NCBI GenBank assembly: GCA_027623995.1
Contig: JAQBUF010000004.1
Location: forward strand, 18,551-82,550
Source of the DNA: Nitrospirota bacterium
GTDB taxonomy: Bacteria; Nitrospirota; Nitrospiria; Nitrospirales; UBA8639
Direction of reading: 5' to 3'
Length of the DNA: 64,000 nt
Below the pieces are notes generated by a model that saw nothing but the letters and a program-made list of their open reading frames with translations, ran no database searches and was not told the origin of the DNA. This document shows, in pieces, positions 48,578 to 57,151 of this stretch; within the stretch, counting starts at the first letter, position 1; every line of letters begins with the position of its first letter. The translations under genes were made by a program, and so were the position numbers.

Positions 48578-48823
48578 ATGAGCGTGTCCATGTTCACGGT
48601 CAAGCCCGACCTCACCCCCCATGACCAGCTACGTCTGCTGGAAGCATGGGATGCCTGGGGCATTCCGCGTGACCAGCAACGTGCCTGGCAAATCCAGTTA
48701 TTTGGCCCAGACTTTCAGTCTCATCTCTCAGACTATATGACCTATGAAACCGTGTATGCTAAAGATGACCAACTTGAACTCCCGTTCGACCACGAGCTTC
48801 CCGACCTTCCAACCATTTCCTAA
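48578..48823 (+). CDS. Small hypothetical protein
   Basis: 81 residues, acidic, with no signal or membrane segment. The first 60 residues look helical (LTPHDQLRLLEAWDAWGIPR) and are followed by an acidic proline-rich tail (LELPFDHELPDLPTIS). The ribosome site is weak. The family is not recognised; the regular composition and lack of a competing frame support a real gene. Confidence 0.45.
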   Translation: MSVSMFTVKPDLTPHDQLRLLEAWDAWGIPRDQQRAWQIQLFGPDFQSHLSDYMTYETVYAKDDQLELPFDHELPDLPTIS

Positions 48824-49036
48824 TCGCTAATCTTGCCAGATGCCCATGGTGCATGCCGGTCAGACCTTTTGCCGATGCAGATCTGTTCGCCACCACGACA
48901 ATTCCATTTCACTAAAAAAATGATCACTCATTAAATCATTAAAAAAAATGCACACAATGAACGGCAAGTTACGGCATTAGAAAACATCGTTCATCACAGA
49001 CTTCAGTGAACCCCATCGAACCAAATTTATACCACC

Positions 49037-49063
49037 TTAAGTTTAAACAACAGAGGCCCGAAG
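49037..49063 (+). promoter_or_regulatory. Possible sigma-28-like promoter
   Basis: ttaagttt, an 11-base spacer and gcccgaag resemble the flagellar sigma-28 consensus (TAAAGTTT-N11-GCCGATAA) in spacing and partly in sequence, 47 bases upstream of the FlgM-like mini-gene. The match is imperfect. Confidence 0.25.
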
Positions 49064-49109
49064 TCACGGGTATCAACGATATTCACCCATCCAACAAAGG
49101 AGAATCTTT

Positions 49110-49274
49110 ATGGATGTTTCAGCCATCAGTTCAGCAAGCCCTGGGCATGACGTTCAAGCCAAAGCGGCTGCCTCAGAGAATCAGCCCCCTCCGCTACCTC
49201 CAGCAAAAGGCGATTCAGTGGAAATTTCTGATGATGCCAAAACCCTTGCCTCCAAGTCCGTGTTAGACAAATAG
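49110..49274 (+). CDS. 54-residue FlgM-like small protein
   Basis: Missed by the ORF track, which shows an unrelated overlapping frame. aaaggagaa lies six bases ahead of the ATG. The product MDVSAISSASPGHDVQAKAA... is hydrophilic, with a proline-rich centre (NQPPPLPPAK) and the phrase GDSVEISDDAKTLASKSVLD. The VEIS-D-AK element occurs in FlgM anti-sigma factors and other small flagellar-type proteins. No flagellar genes are in the window, so the similarity may be only superficial. Confidence 0.55.
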   Translation: MDVSAISSASPGHDVQAKAAASENQPPPLPPAKGDSVEISDDAKTLASKSVLDK

Positions 49275-49289
49275 CACGCCTCCCGAAAA

Positions 49290-49313
49290 GTGGTACGTCA
49301 AGGGAGGGACGTA
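49290..49313 (+). terminator. Hairpin after the 54-residue gene
   Basis: ggtacgtc and gacgtacc form a perfect eight-base stem with an eight-base loop, followed by tcttattctcc, 15 bases past the stop codon. Confidence 0.5.
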
Positions 49314-49547
49314 CCTCTTATTCTCCAGATCTTGGTTTTCATAGGAAATTGCTGGTTAGCCTTTTCTTTAAGATTTTTCTTTATTCACAACTTCCACGCA
49401 CCTACAGAGGTACTTCCCTGTCTTCCGTTCTACAATTTCAAATCAAACTTTCTACATTTTTGGAACGGAGACCTAGACATCTACACATTCATCATATAGA
49501 ACGTTCCTATCCGTCGAATACTCAACCCACTGAATGAGCATGAATCC

Positions 49548-51173
49548 ATGAGCAAAATAACTAAATCACGGCAATTTAAGAATCTCCTTCTATCGCAAGA
49601 ACTCGAATTCATTTGCGAAGCTCACAACGGCCTGAGCGCCAAGATTGTGGAGGAAGCTGGGTTTAAGGGGATTTGGGGAAGCGGCCTCACGATTTCTGCA
49701 CAATTTGGGGTTCGCGATAATAATGAAGCCAGCTGGACACAAGTGTTGGACAATCTCGAATTCATGTCCGATGCCACACAGATTCCTATCCTGCTCGACG
49801 GTGATACCGGCTATGGCAATTTCAACAACATGCAACGCCTTATTCGTAAACTCGAACAACGGCACATTGCCGCCGTCTGCATCGAAGACAAACTGTTCCC
49901 GAAGACCAACAGTTTTCTCAAAGGCGAAGCTCAACCCATGGCCGACATGGAGGAATTTTGTGGCAAGATCAAAGCGGGCAAAGATGCGCAAACCGATGAT
50001 GACTTTTGCATCATCGCTCGAGTGGAGGCTTTTATTTGTGGATGGGGTCTGACCGAGGCATTACGTCGCGCCGAGGCCTATCATCAAGCGGGGGCTGATG
50101 GCATTTTGATCCATAGCGCACTCGCCGTCCCTGATGAAATCCTCGCCTTCAAACAAGAATGGGGCGATCGCTGCCCGGTGGTCATCGTTCCGACGAAATA
50201 TTACTCCACACCGACAGAGGTGTTTCGGCAATCAGGTATTTCCCTGGTCATCTGGGCCAATCATCTCCTCCGCTCCGCAGTTACCACCATGCAAAAGACT
50301 GCTCAGACATTGAAGGCGCAGGAACATCTTCTTTCCATTGAAGACCGTATTGCCCCAGTATCTGAAATATTTCGTCTTCAAGGTGCCGCGGAACTCCAAG
50401 ATGCGGAAAAACGCTACCTCCCGCAAAATGCAGAAAACATGGCCGCCATTGTCTTGGCCGCCTCTCGTGGGGACGAACTGGGTGAGCTCACAGAAGACAA
50501 ACCTAAAACCATGATCCCCATTCAAGGCATGCCGATTCTCTCTCACATTATCGATGCCTATAATGCCGTAGGGATTAAAAACATTACGGTTGTTCGAGGC
50601 TACCTAAAAGAGGCCGTAGCCCTCCCCAATCTCACCTATGTGGATAATGATGACTATGCCACAACAGGAGAATTAGACTCTCTCCTCAAAGCCCTTCGTT
50701 CGAAAAAAGGCACCTTTCAGGACACGATCATTTCTTATGGCGATGTCTTATTCAATCAATACATTCCGCAAACGCTTTTTCAGGAACACGAAGACTTGGT
50801 GATGTTCGTCGATAGCTCATGGGGCGGGAAGACCAGCTATACTCGCCTCGGCGGGTTCGCAGAGTGCACGGAACCGAACTCCCGAAAAGTTTTCCACTCT
50901 AAAGTTTACCTCAAGCAATTGGGGAAGGACGTGCCTGAAACCTCTATCCATGGCGTGTGGATGGGCTTTCTCAAAGTGTCAGCCAAAGGGGCAGAGCAAC
51001 TGCAAGATATCTTAGAAAGCATGCTGGCTGATCCAGCTCAACGCAAGGCTGGCATGTCACAATTGTTTCAAGAATTGCTTCGACAAAACTATTCTATTCG
51101 AGTGCTTTATACCGTGGGACATTGGCTGGATATTAATAGTCTCGATGATCTTCTCCAAGCCGGAGAGTTTTAA
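49548..51173 (+). CDS. Phosphoenolpyruvate mutase fused to a nucleotidyltransferase (PepM-PntC type)
   Basis: 541 residues. Residues 1 to about 290 are PEP phosphomutase: [31 protein letters not shown] and the diagnostic loop [10 protein letters not shown] (EDK-x5-NS), which separates true mutases from isocitrate lyase relatives. Residues about 300-541 form a nucleotidyltransferase: [37 protein letters not shown] and [10 protein letters not shown], resembling the cytidylyltransferase PntC that activates 2-carbon phosphonates as CMP esters. PepM isomerises PEP to phosphonopyruvate, creating the C-P bond. The next gene is the decarboxylase that makes the step irreversible. The ribosome site is weak. 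Assignment of the N-terminal half is firm, of the C-terminal substrate inferential. Confidence 0.9.
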   Translation: MSKITKSRQFKNLLLSQELEFICEAHNGLSAKIVEEAGFKGIWGSGLTISAQFGVRDNNEASWTQVLDNLEFMSDATQIPILLDGDTGYGNFNNMQRLIRKLEQRHIAAVCIEDKLFPKTNSFLKGEAQPMADMEEFCGKIKAGKDAQTDDDFCIIARVEAFICGWGLTEALRRAEAYHQAGADGILIHSALAVPDEILAFKQEWGDRCPVVIVPTKYYSTPTEVFRQSGISLVIWANHLLRSAVTTMQKTAQTLKAQEHLLSIEDRIAPVSEIFRLQGAAELQDAEKRYLPQNAENMAAIVLAASRGDELGELTEDKPKTMIPIQGMPILSHIIDAYNAVGIKNITVVRGYLKEAVALPNLTYVDNDDYATTGELDSLLKALRSKKGTFQDTIISYGDVLFNQYIPQTLFQEHEDLVMFVDSSWGGKTSYTRLGGFAECTEPNSRKVFHSKVYLKQLGKDVPETSIHGVWMGFLKVSAKGAEQLQDILESMLADPAQRKAGMSQLFQELLRQNYSIRVLYTVGHWLDINSLDDLLQAGEF

Positions 51174-51243
51174 CTCTCTGAACATTTGAAATGTTTACAC
51201 GCCATGGCATCAACCATTTCATCTTTCAAACTTGAAATCCACC

Positions 51244-52371
51244 ATGCTTGACCCCGAACAGTTTTTTGCCTGCCTGCAACAGCATGATGTGTCGTTTTTC
51301 ACGGGAGTGCCTGACTCACTGCTGAAAGACTTTTGTGCCTGTGTCACGCAGAAATCGCCAAGGCAGCAACATATCATCGCCGCCAACGAAGGTGGAGCCG
51401 TGGCGCTGGCCGTAGGATACCATCTTGCCACCGGGAAAATTCCTCTTGTGTATCTCCAAAACTCCGGGATAGGAAACATCATTAACCCTCTCCTTTCTTT
51501 AGCCGACCCGGACGTGTATGCCATTCCCATGTTATTGATTATTGGATGGCGAGGAGAACCCGGTGTGCATGATGAGCCGCAACATATAAAACAAGGACGC
51601 GTCATGCTGGGCATGCTGGAGTCGATGGAAATTCCCTATGCCATAGTCAGCCAGGAAATGGATCAGGCCGAGGAAGCCATCAAACAGGCTCTCCATACTG
51701 CTCAAGAAACCAATGGCCCCTATGCCTTGATCATTCGCAAGGGAACATTTGGTCCGTTTCAACTTCAATCGTCCAATTCCCCATCACTGGCATTAACCCG
51801 GGAAGACGCCATCCAGCATATTCTTGATGGACTCGAAAATGACGATGTCGTCGTCTCCACGACTGGCATGCCTTCACGGGAAGTCTTTGAATCTCGGGCT
51901 CAGAAACACCAGGGGCATCAACGAGACTTCCTGACTGTGGGGGGGATGGGTCATGCCTCACAAATTGCCTTGGGCATTGCCCTTCAAAAGCCTGACCGGC
52001 AGGTGTTTTGTATCGATGGCGACGGTGCGGCTCTCATGCATTTAGGCGCAATGGCCATTAATGGGTCTCTTAAGCCTTCTAACCTGAAGCATATTATCCT
52101 GAACAATGGAGCGCATGATTCAGTTGGGGGACAACCGACAGTTGGATTTCAGGTAGACTTTTTATCTATGGCCAAGGCAGCAGGCTATCAAACCGCGGCT
52201 CAAGTCAAGAACGCAGATGGGATTAAATCTGAACTTGTTACCATTCGACAGTCCACAGGGCCAAGCCTTCTTGAAATTCTTGTCAAAAAAGGCGCAAGGA
52301 AAGATTTAGGCAGACCCACATTAACTCCGGTTCAAAACAAACAGGGATTGATGAAGTTTCTTTCCGAATAG
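51244..52371 (+). CDS. Phosphonopyruvate decarboxylase
   Basis: 375 residues from the ATG at 51244 (track TTG at 51232 is possible). A thiamine-pyrophosphate enzyme: N-terminal pyrimidine-binding domain with FFTGVPDSLLKDFCACVTQ and the catalytic AANEGGAVALAVGYHLATG; C-terminal domain with TVGGMGHASQIALGIAL, CIDGDGAALMHLGAMA and IILNNGAHDSVGGQPT (GDG...NN cofactor motif). It converts phosphonopyruvate to phosphonoacetaldehyde. It lies 70 bases behind the PEP mutase gene. The closest alternative, sulfopyruvate decarboxylase, is less likely next to PepM. Confidence 0.92.
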   Translation: MLDPEQFFACLQQHDVSFFTGVPDSLLKDFCACVTQKSPRQQHIIAANEGGAVALAVGYHLATGKIPLVYLQNSGIGNIINPLLSLADPDVYAIPMLLIIGWRGEPGVHDEPQHIKQGRVMLGMLESMEIPYAIVSQEMDQAEEAIKQALHTAQETNGPYALIIRKGTFGPFQLQSSNSPSLALTREDAIQHILDGLENDDVVVSTTGMPSREVFESRAQKHQGHQRDFLTVGGMGHASQIALGIALQKPDRQVFCIDGDGAALMHLGAMAINGSLKPSNLKHIILNNGAHDSVGGQPTVGFQVDFLSMAKAAGYQTAAQVKNADGIKSELVTIRQSTGPSLLEILVKKGARKDLGRPTLTPVQNKQGLMKFLSE

Positions 52372-52409
52372 AAAACTAAAAAGGAACACCCTTCTCGAAA
52401 CCATCCATC

Positions 52410-53252
52410 ATGAAAACCATCAAAGCCTATAACGGCGTTCCCATCCCTAGCTTTATGTATGGCACAGCCTGGAAGAAAGATGCGACGGCGGATCTTGTTC
52501 AGCTGGCCATTTCCTCAGGCTTTACGGCCATCGATACAGCCAATCAACTGATCCATTACAACGAAGCCCTGGTGGGTGAGGCGCTACTCACCCTTGCCCA
52601 GCAAGGCACCACGCGAGAATCCTTATTCCTTCAAACCAAATTCACACCCGTATCTGGGCAAGACCATCGCACCCCCTATGATCCTATTTCACCCATTACC
52701 CAACAGGTCCAACAATCATTTGAAAGCTCCTTGCAACATTTACATGCCGAGTACATTGACTCATATGTATTACACGGACCGTATTCACGACATGGGCTAG
52801 GCAAAGAAGACTGGGAAGTGTGGACAGCAATGGAGGGAATTTATCAATCAGGCAAAACTAAAATGATTGGTATCAGTAATGTCACTGCGGAACAACTCCG
52901 TCTGCTTTGTTTTAATGCCGAGGTCAAACCCATGGTGGTTCAAAACCGGTGTTATGCGGTATTGGGATGGGATCAAGAAGTGCGAGAAATCTGCAAAGGG
53001 CACGACATCATCTATCAAGGCTTCTCGCTGTTAACAGCCAATCGAGATGTATTGAGAAACCCCGCCATCCAGGCCATCGCCCAACAACGAAAAGTGGGAA
53101 CAGCTCAAGTCATCTTTCGCTTTGCACAACAGATAGGGATGGTCCCTTTAACCGGGACCACCAACGCACAGCACATGAAGGAAGATTTGCAGATTGAAGG
53201 GATTGAACTCACCAACGAAGAAGTTCTACGCATTGAAACAATAGAACTATGA
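52410..53252 (+). CDS. Aldo/keto reductase of the phosphonate cluster
   Basis: 280 residues, an (alpha/beta)8 reductase. It has FTAIDTANQLIHYNEALVGE, in which the usual DTAxxYxNE is stretched by two residues, so that the catalytic Tyr is probably the one in HYNE; the Lys is in FLQTKFTP and the His in SYVLHGPYS. C-terminal NADPH contacts appear around MVPLTGTTNAQHMKEDL. Position 38 bases after the decarboxylase suggests it reduces phosphonoacetaldehyde to 2-hydroxyethylphosphonate, a step normally done by an iron alcohol dehydrogenase; this is inference. The 3' end overlaps the convergent bactofilin by six bases. Confidence 0.85.
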   Translation: MKTIKAYNGVPIPSFMYGTAWKKDATADLVQLAISSGFTAIDTANQLIHYNEALVGEALLTLAQQGTTRESLFLQTKFTPVSGQDHRTPYDPISPITQQVQQSFESSLQHLHAEYIDSYVLHGPYSRHGLGKEDWEVWTAMEGIYQSGKTKMIGISNVTAEQLRLLCFNAEVKPMVVQNRCYAVLGWDQEVREICKGHDIIYQGFSLLTANRDVLRNPAIQAIAQQRKVGTAQVIFRFAQQIGMVPLTGTTNAQHMKEDLQIEGIELTNEEVLRIETIEL

Positions 53253-53774
53253 TTGTTCTGTGAGGGTCGCGCCTTCCTGTTCCTCTAGGGCAACGTCATC
53301 AGACGTCACCGAATCAGATGAATCCTCGGTGGTCATCAAGGGCTCCTTACTTTTTATCACAGGGGACACGTTATTTTTGCTCTTTCCCTGCCCTCTATTA
53401 GGGCCCATGGATATCTTTCCATTAAAAATCACGCCATTGTCCATAGAAAGTTTTGGGGTCGAAATCGAGGCATCAATAATCGCCGGCGATTTCAACTCCA
53501 CCCGCTGCTGGGCCGTAATATCTCCTGTGATTCGCCCACTGGCAATCACCGACCCTGCGCGAATTTGAGCCCTCACGTTCGCTTGTTCTCCGATAAAGAG
53601 GGTATCATCGGTTTCAATTTCGCCCTCAAACGTTCCATCAATCCGAACATTGCCTTTGTAGGTCAGCGTCCCAGAGAATTGGACCTCGTGGCCAACAAAT
53701 GCCACAATGTCACCCAACTCAGCTAATGTTCTTGCGGAGTCTCGATTCGAACTGTCGTTTTTGTTCTGATCCAT
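53247..53774 (-). CDS. Bactofilin (polymer-forming cytoskeletal protein)
   Basis: 175 residues. The central beta-helix domain (about residues 25-125) shows FVGHEVQFSGTLTYKGNVRI, FEGEIETDDTLFIGEQANV and SGRITGDITAQQRVELKSPA, the repeat pattern of bactofilins. The flanks are disordered, with a hydrophilic Asp/Ser/Glu-rich C-terminus. These proteins polymerise without nucleotides and position cell-wall or polysaccharide enzymes. It is convergent with the phosphonate cluster, so functional linkage is only suggested by proximity. Confidence 0.92.
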   Translation of the reverse strand: MDQNKNDSSNRDSARTLAELGDIVAFVGHEVQFSGTLTYKGNVRIDGTFEGEIETDDTLFIGEQANVRAQIRAGSVIASGRITGDITAQQRVELKSPAIIDASISTPKLSMDNGVIFNGKISMGPNRGQGKSKNNVSPVIKSKEPLMTTEDSSDSVTSDDVALEEQEGATLTEQS

Positions 53775-54012
53775 AGTCTTACCCCTTTATCTCGGAAAAC
53801 AGAATCATCAGACCTCATCCCGAGACACCCTACAAGAAATCCATCCTCGCTTCAATGCGTGAACACATTTTCCTGGAATTCCATTTAACCAACACGACCC
53901 AAACACAGCCTCACCTTGCTCCACCAAAATTTTTGGACATGTCGTCTTTGTGAATTTCCCCTCAATCATTTATGTAGAATACTGACAATTAGCCAGAAAA
54001 AACCCAAAATCC

Positions 54013-54450
54013 ATGAGGGTCATCTTTAACAATTCCATCATGAAGATCACATACGGCCCTCTGATCATAGCCCTAGCACTCATCCTGTCCTATGCCTCAG
54101 CCCTTGGCCAAAACAAACCACCGATCATGTTGGCAGAGATTTATGAACATGGTCTCGATGTCACCCAATATTGGGTGAGTGAAAAACTCGATGGCGTTCG
54201 GGCACGATGGGATGGGACTCACCTGGTCTCCCGAGGCGGGCATATTTTTGCCACCCCAGATTGGTTTATCCAAGGCCTCCCCACTACCCCCATGGATGGA
54301 GAATTGTGGACCGGAAGGGGACGCTATGAAGAAGTGTCGTCAATTGTCAGAATACAACAGCCTCATGACGGATGGCGGTCCGTCCGCTTTTTGATCTTTG
54401 ACCCGTGCTTATCTGGTTGTCACACCCATCCACTAGGGGTAGTATGCTGA
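54013..54450 (+). pseudogene. Truncated periplasmic ATP-dependent DNA ligase
   Basis: The first 130 codons are the N-terminal half of an exported ATP-dependent DNA ligase of the LigE/minimal type: a signal peptide (YGPLIIALALILSYASALGQ), then the nucleotidyl-lysine motif SEKLDGVRARWDG and the motif III-like MDGELWTGRGRYEE. At about 54404 the sequence changes within FLIFDP to the end of an IS element, so the remaining adenylation domain and OB fold are gone. The start may be 54013 or the ATG at 54040. The C-terminal half does not occur elsewhere in the window. Confidence 0.8.
54404..54427 (+). repeat. Left inverted repeat of the IS element
   Basis: cgtgcttatctggttgtcac followed by accc pairs with 55491-55514 with one mismatch. 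The outermost one or two bases are uncertain because both flanks share an extra C. Confidence 0.8.
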
Positions 54451-54475
54451 GCATCTGTGCCAATCAGGAGCGCTC

Positions 54476-55498
54476 ATGGTTATCGACGTGCTTGATCGAG
54501 ACGACCTGCCTTTCCCTCACTCGCTTCCGGAGTTTCAGCGCCTGTTTCCCGACGAAGCGGCGTGCGCGGCCTATCTTGAGCGTGCTCGATGGAGAGAAGG
54601 ATTTATCTGTCCGCACTGCGCGGTGGCTGATGAACCACGGTACATTTCTACGCGCCGTTCGGTACTTCGATGCCGTCATTGTCGGTGCGATACCAGCCTC
54701 ACGGCGGGCACCGTCATGGAACGCACCCACACGCCGCTTTCGGTCTGGTTCTGGGCTGCGTACCTGGTTGCCAGCCAGACGCCGGGAATGTCTGCTGTCC
54801 AGTTTCAGCGCCAGCTTGGGCTGTCGCGTTACGAAACCGCTTTCCAGATACTCCACAAGCTGCGCGCTGGCATGGTGCGTCCCGACCAAGACAGAATCGG
54901 CGGCAAGCCGGAAATCATTGTTGAAGCCGATGAAACCTGGATCGGCGGCCGCACGCGTGGCAAAGGGCGTGGCGTCCACGACATGGTGCTCGTGGCCTGT
55001 GCCGTCGAAGTCCTGCAGCGCAAGCGCACAAGCAGCCTCAATAAGCGGAAGAACGGGCGTTACGCCGGGCGCGTCCGCCTCTCCGTGGTACCAGACCGGA
55101 GCGCAAAGTCGCTGGTCGGTTTCATCGAAAGCGCCGTGGCGCCGGGCGCAACCATTATGACCGACGATTGGAGCAGCTATGCAACGCTCGGGAAACGCGG
55201 ATACCTTCATACCGCCGTCGCAGAGCGAGGCGACATGGAAGTCGCAGAAACCTTTTTGCCCATCATTCACCTCGTGTTCTCAAATCTCAAGACCTGGCTG
55301 CGAGGCATCCATCACGGCGTCAGCCCTCAACACCTGCAAGCCTATCTCGACGAATTCACCTTCCGTTTCAATCGGCGCTTCTACCCATTCAATGCATTCC
55401 GATCCTTGCTCGGCATCGCTGGTGATGTCACTGCCAAGACCTATGCCGAGCTTTACTCCGAAAAATCAAGAGCCACTACATTTAGTAGGCGGGTGTGA
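54476..55498 (+). CDS. IS1595-family transposase
   Basis: 340 residues, full length. An N-terminal zinc ribbon (FICPHCAVADEPRY ... VLRCRHCRCDTSLTAGTVME) is typical of IS1595, followed by a DDE-like DDxxD(N) core: IIVEADETWIGGRTRGKG, TIMTDDWSSYATLG and IIHLVFSNLKTWLRGIHHGV, with the final acidic YLDEFTFRFNRRFYP. No frameshift or stop, so it may be active. The stop codon lies inside the right end of the element. Confidence 0.93.
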   Translation: MVIDVLDRDDLPFPHSLPEFQRLFPDEAACAAYLERARWREGFICPHCAVADEPRYISTRRSVLRCRHCRCDTSLTAGTVMERTHTPLSVWFWAAYLVASQTPGMSAVQFQRQLGLSRYETAFQILHKLRAGMVRPDQDRIGGKPEIIVEADETWIGGRTRGKGRGVHDMVLVACAVEVLQRKRTSSLNKRKNGRYAGRVRLSVVPDRSAKSLVGFIESAVAPGATIMTDDWSSYATLGKRGYLHTAVAERGDMEVAETFLPIIHLVFSNLKTWLRGIHHGVSPQHLQAYLDEFTFRFNRRFYPFNAFRSLLGIAGDVTAKTYAELYSEKSRATTFSRRV

Positions 55499-55514
55499 CA
55501 ACCGGATAAGCACG
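55491..55514 (-). repeat. Right inverted repeat of the IS element
   Basis: gggtgtgacaaccggataag followed by cacg; inverted partner of 54404-54427. The truncated amt reading frame runs into it. Confidence 0.8.
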
Positions 55515-56657
55515 GAATAATCCTTGGGCTCCAATGGAAGCAAACAACCCGGTGGCTAGAATTCCCGTAAAACCACCAACTCCGTGAATCCCAACGACAT
55601 CAAGTGAATCATCATACCCCAAACGTGTCTTCCAGATCACCGCAAGATAACAGACCACCCCTGCCACAAGTCCCACGAATAATGCAGAAAGTGGACCAAG
55701 AAATCCAGCGCCTGGCGTAATCGTCGCTAAACCAGAAATTACTCCGCTGGCAACCCCCAACACGGTGGGCTTCCCTTGATTCATCCACTCCGCAATCATC
55801 CAACTCACACCCCCAGCACAGGCGGCAATATGAGTGGCCACAAAGGCAGAGGCCGCGACCTCATTGGCTCCCAACGCACTTCCCGCGTTAAATCCAAACC
55901 ATCCGAACCATAAGAGGCCAGTGCCCAACACCGTCATCGGCAAATTATGTGGCGGCATGGGCTCACTCCCAAGTCCCTTTCGTTTCCCCACCAGAATAGC
56001 ACAGATCAAGGCACCAAATCCTGAACTAATATGAACGACTGCCCCTCCGGCAAAATCAAGAAATCCCATCTGAGCCATCCATCCGCCACCCCACACCCAA
56101 TGAGCGAGAGGCGAATATATAAAGGTGGACCAGAGAACGGCAAAAGCCAACACAGCGGTAAATTTCATGCGTTCAGCGAAAGTCCCAGTGATTAAGGCAA
56201 CCGTGATCGCCGCGAACATCATCTGGAAAACCATAAAGACCAGATGAGGAATCCCCGTCCCAGGAAAGGCTTCTGTGCCCACTCCCATCAATCCCAAATG
56301 ATCCAGCCCACCGATAACCCCACCAACGTCTGGGCCAAAGGCTAACGTATAGCCCCACAGCACCCAGACGATGCTAATAACACATAAAATAATCGCCGTA
56401 TGCATAATGGTGCCAAGCACATTTTTGCTTCGCACGAGTCACCCATAAAACAACGCCAAACCTGGGAGGGTCATACACAGGACAAGGGCCGAAGAAACAA
56501 GAATCCACGCAGTATCTCCAGAATCAATGGCATTTGAGGTCCCATCCTGGGCCCACACAGTCGAAATACTCAGGCTCCCTAGAACCACCATGAAGAGTAG
56601 CCAGAGTGCGCTCTGTTTGGCTCGTGTCACAAGATCACCTCGAGTTAAGATTATCAC
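55515..56657 (-). pseudogene. amt: Ammonium transporter remnant (nonsense codon and 3' truncation)
   Basis: An Amt/MEP/Rh transporter in two in-frame pieces. The 5' piece (56439-56657) encodes the signal region and first helix ending LPGLALFYG, then a TGA replaces what is a Gly codon in the intact paralogue (ALFYGGMVRNKN versus ALFYG-stop-LVRSKN). The 3' piece (from 56438 down) resumes in the same frame and contains the pore histidines AVVHISSGFG and VGIHGVGGF. The frame ends in the IS element after ATGLFASIGAQGLF, so about 75 C-terminal residues, including the last helix and the PII-interacting tail, are missing. A functional product is unlikely. Confidence 0.88.
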
Positions 56658-56708
56658 CTAAAATTACCGGCCCTCCATATAAAAAAGGAGTAACAGAAGG
56701 ACATGAGG

Positions 56709-57118
<410 letters not shown>

Positions 57119-57151
57119 GCTCCTCTCGTTAGAAAGCAGAACGATTCAATA

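Larger units (their letters stand above)
54404..55514 (+). mobile_element. IS1595-type insertion sequence (about 1.1 kb)
   Basis: 24-base ends, cgtgcttatctggttgtcac... on the left and the inverted copy at 55491-55514, identical at 23 of 24 positions, enclose one intact transposase. No target duplication is present: the left flank ends tttgaccc and the right begins ggaataat. Left flank is ligase, right flank is the 3'-truncated amt, so flanking DNA has been deleted or rearranged. GC content is visibly higher than that of the neighbourhood, suggesting recent arrival. Confidence 0.85.

Noticed and set aside
54464-55270. 268-residue minus-strand ORF opposite the transposase
   Set aside because: Antisense shadow in high-GC IS DNA; the plus-strand frame has the zinc ribbon and DDE motifs.
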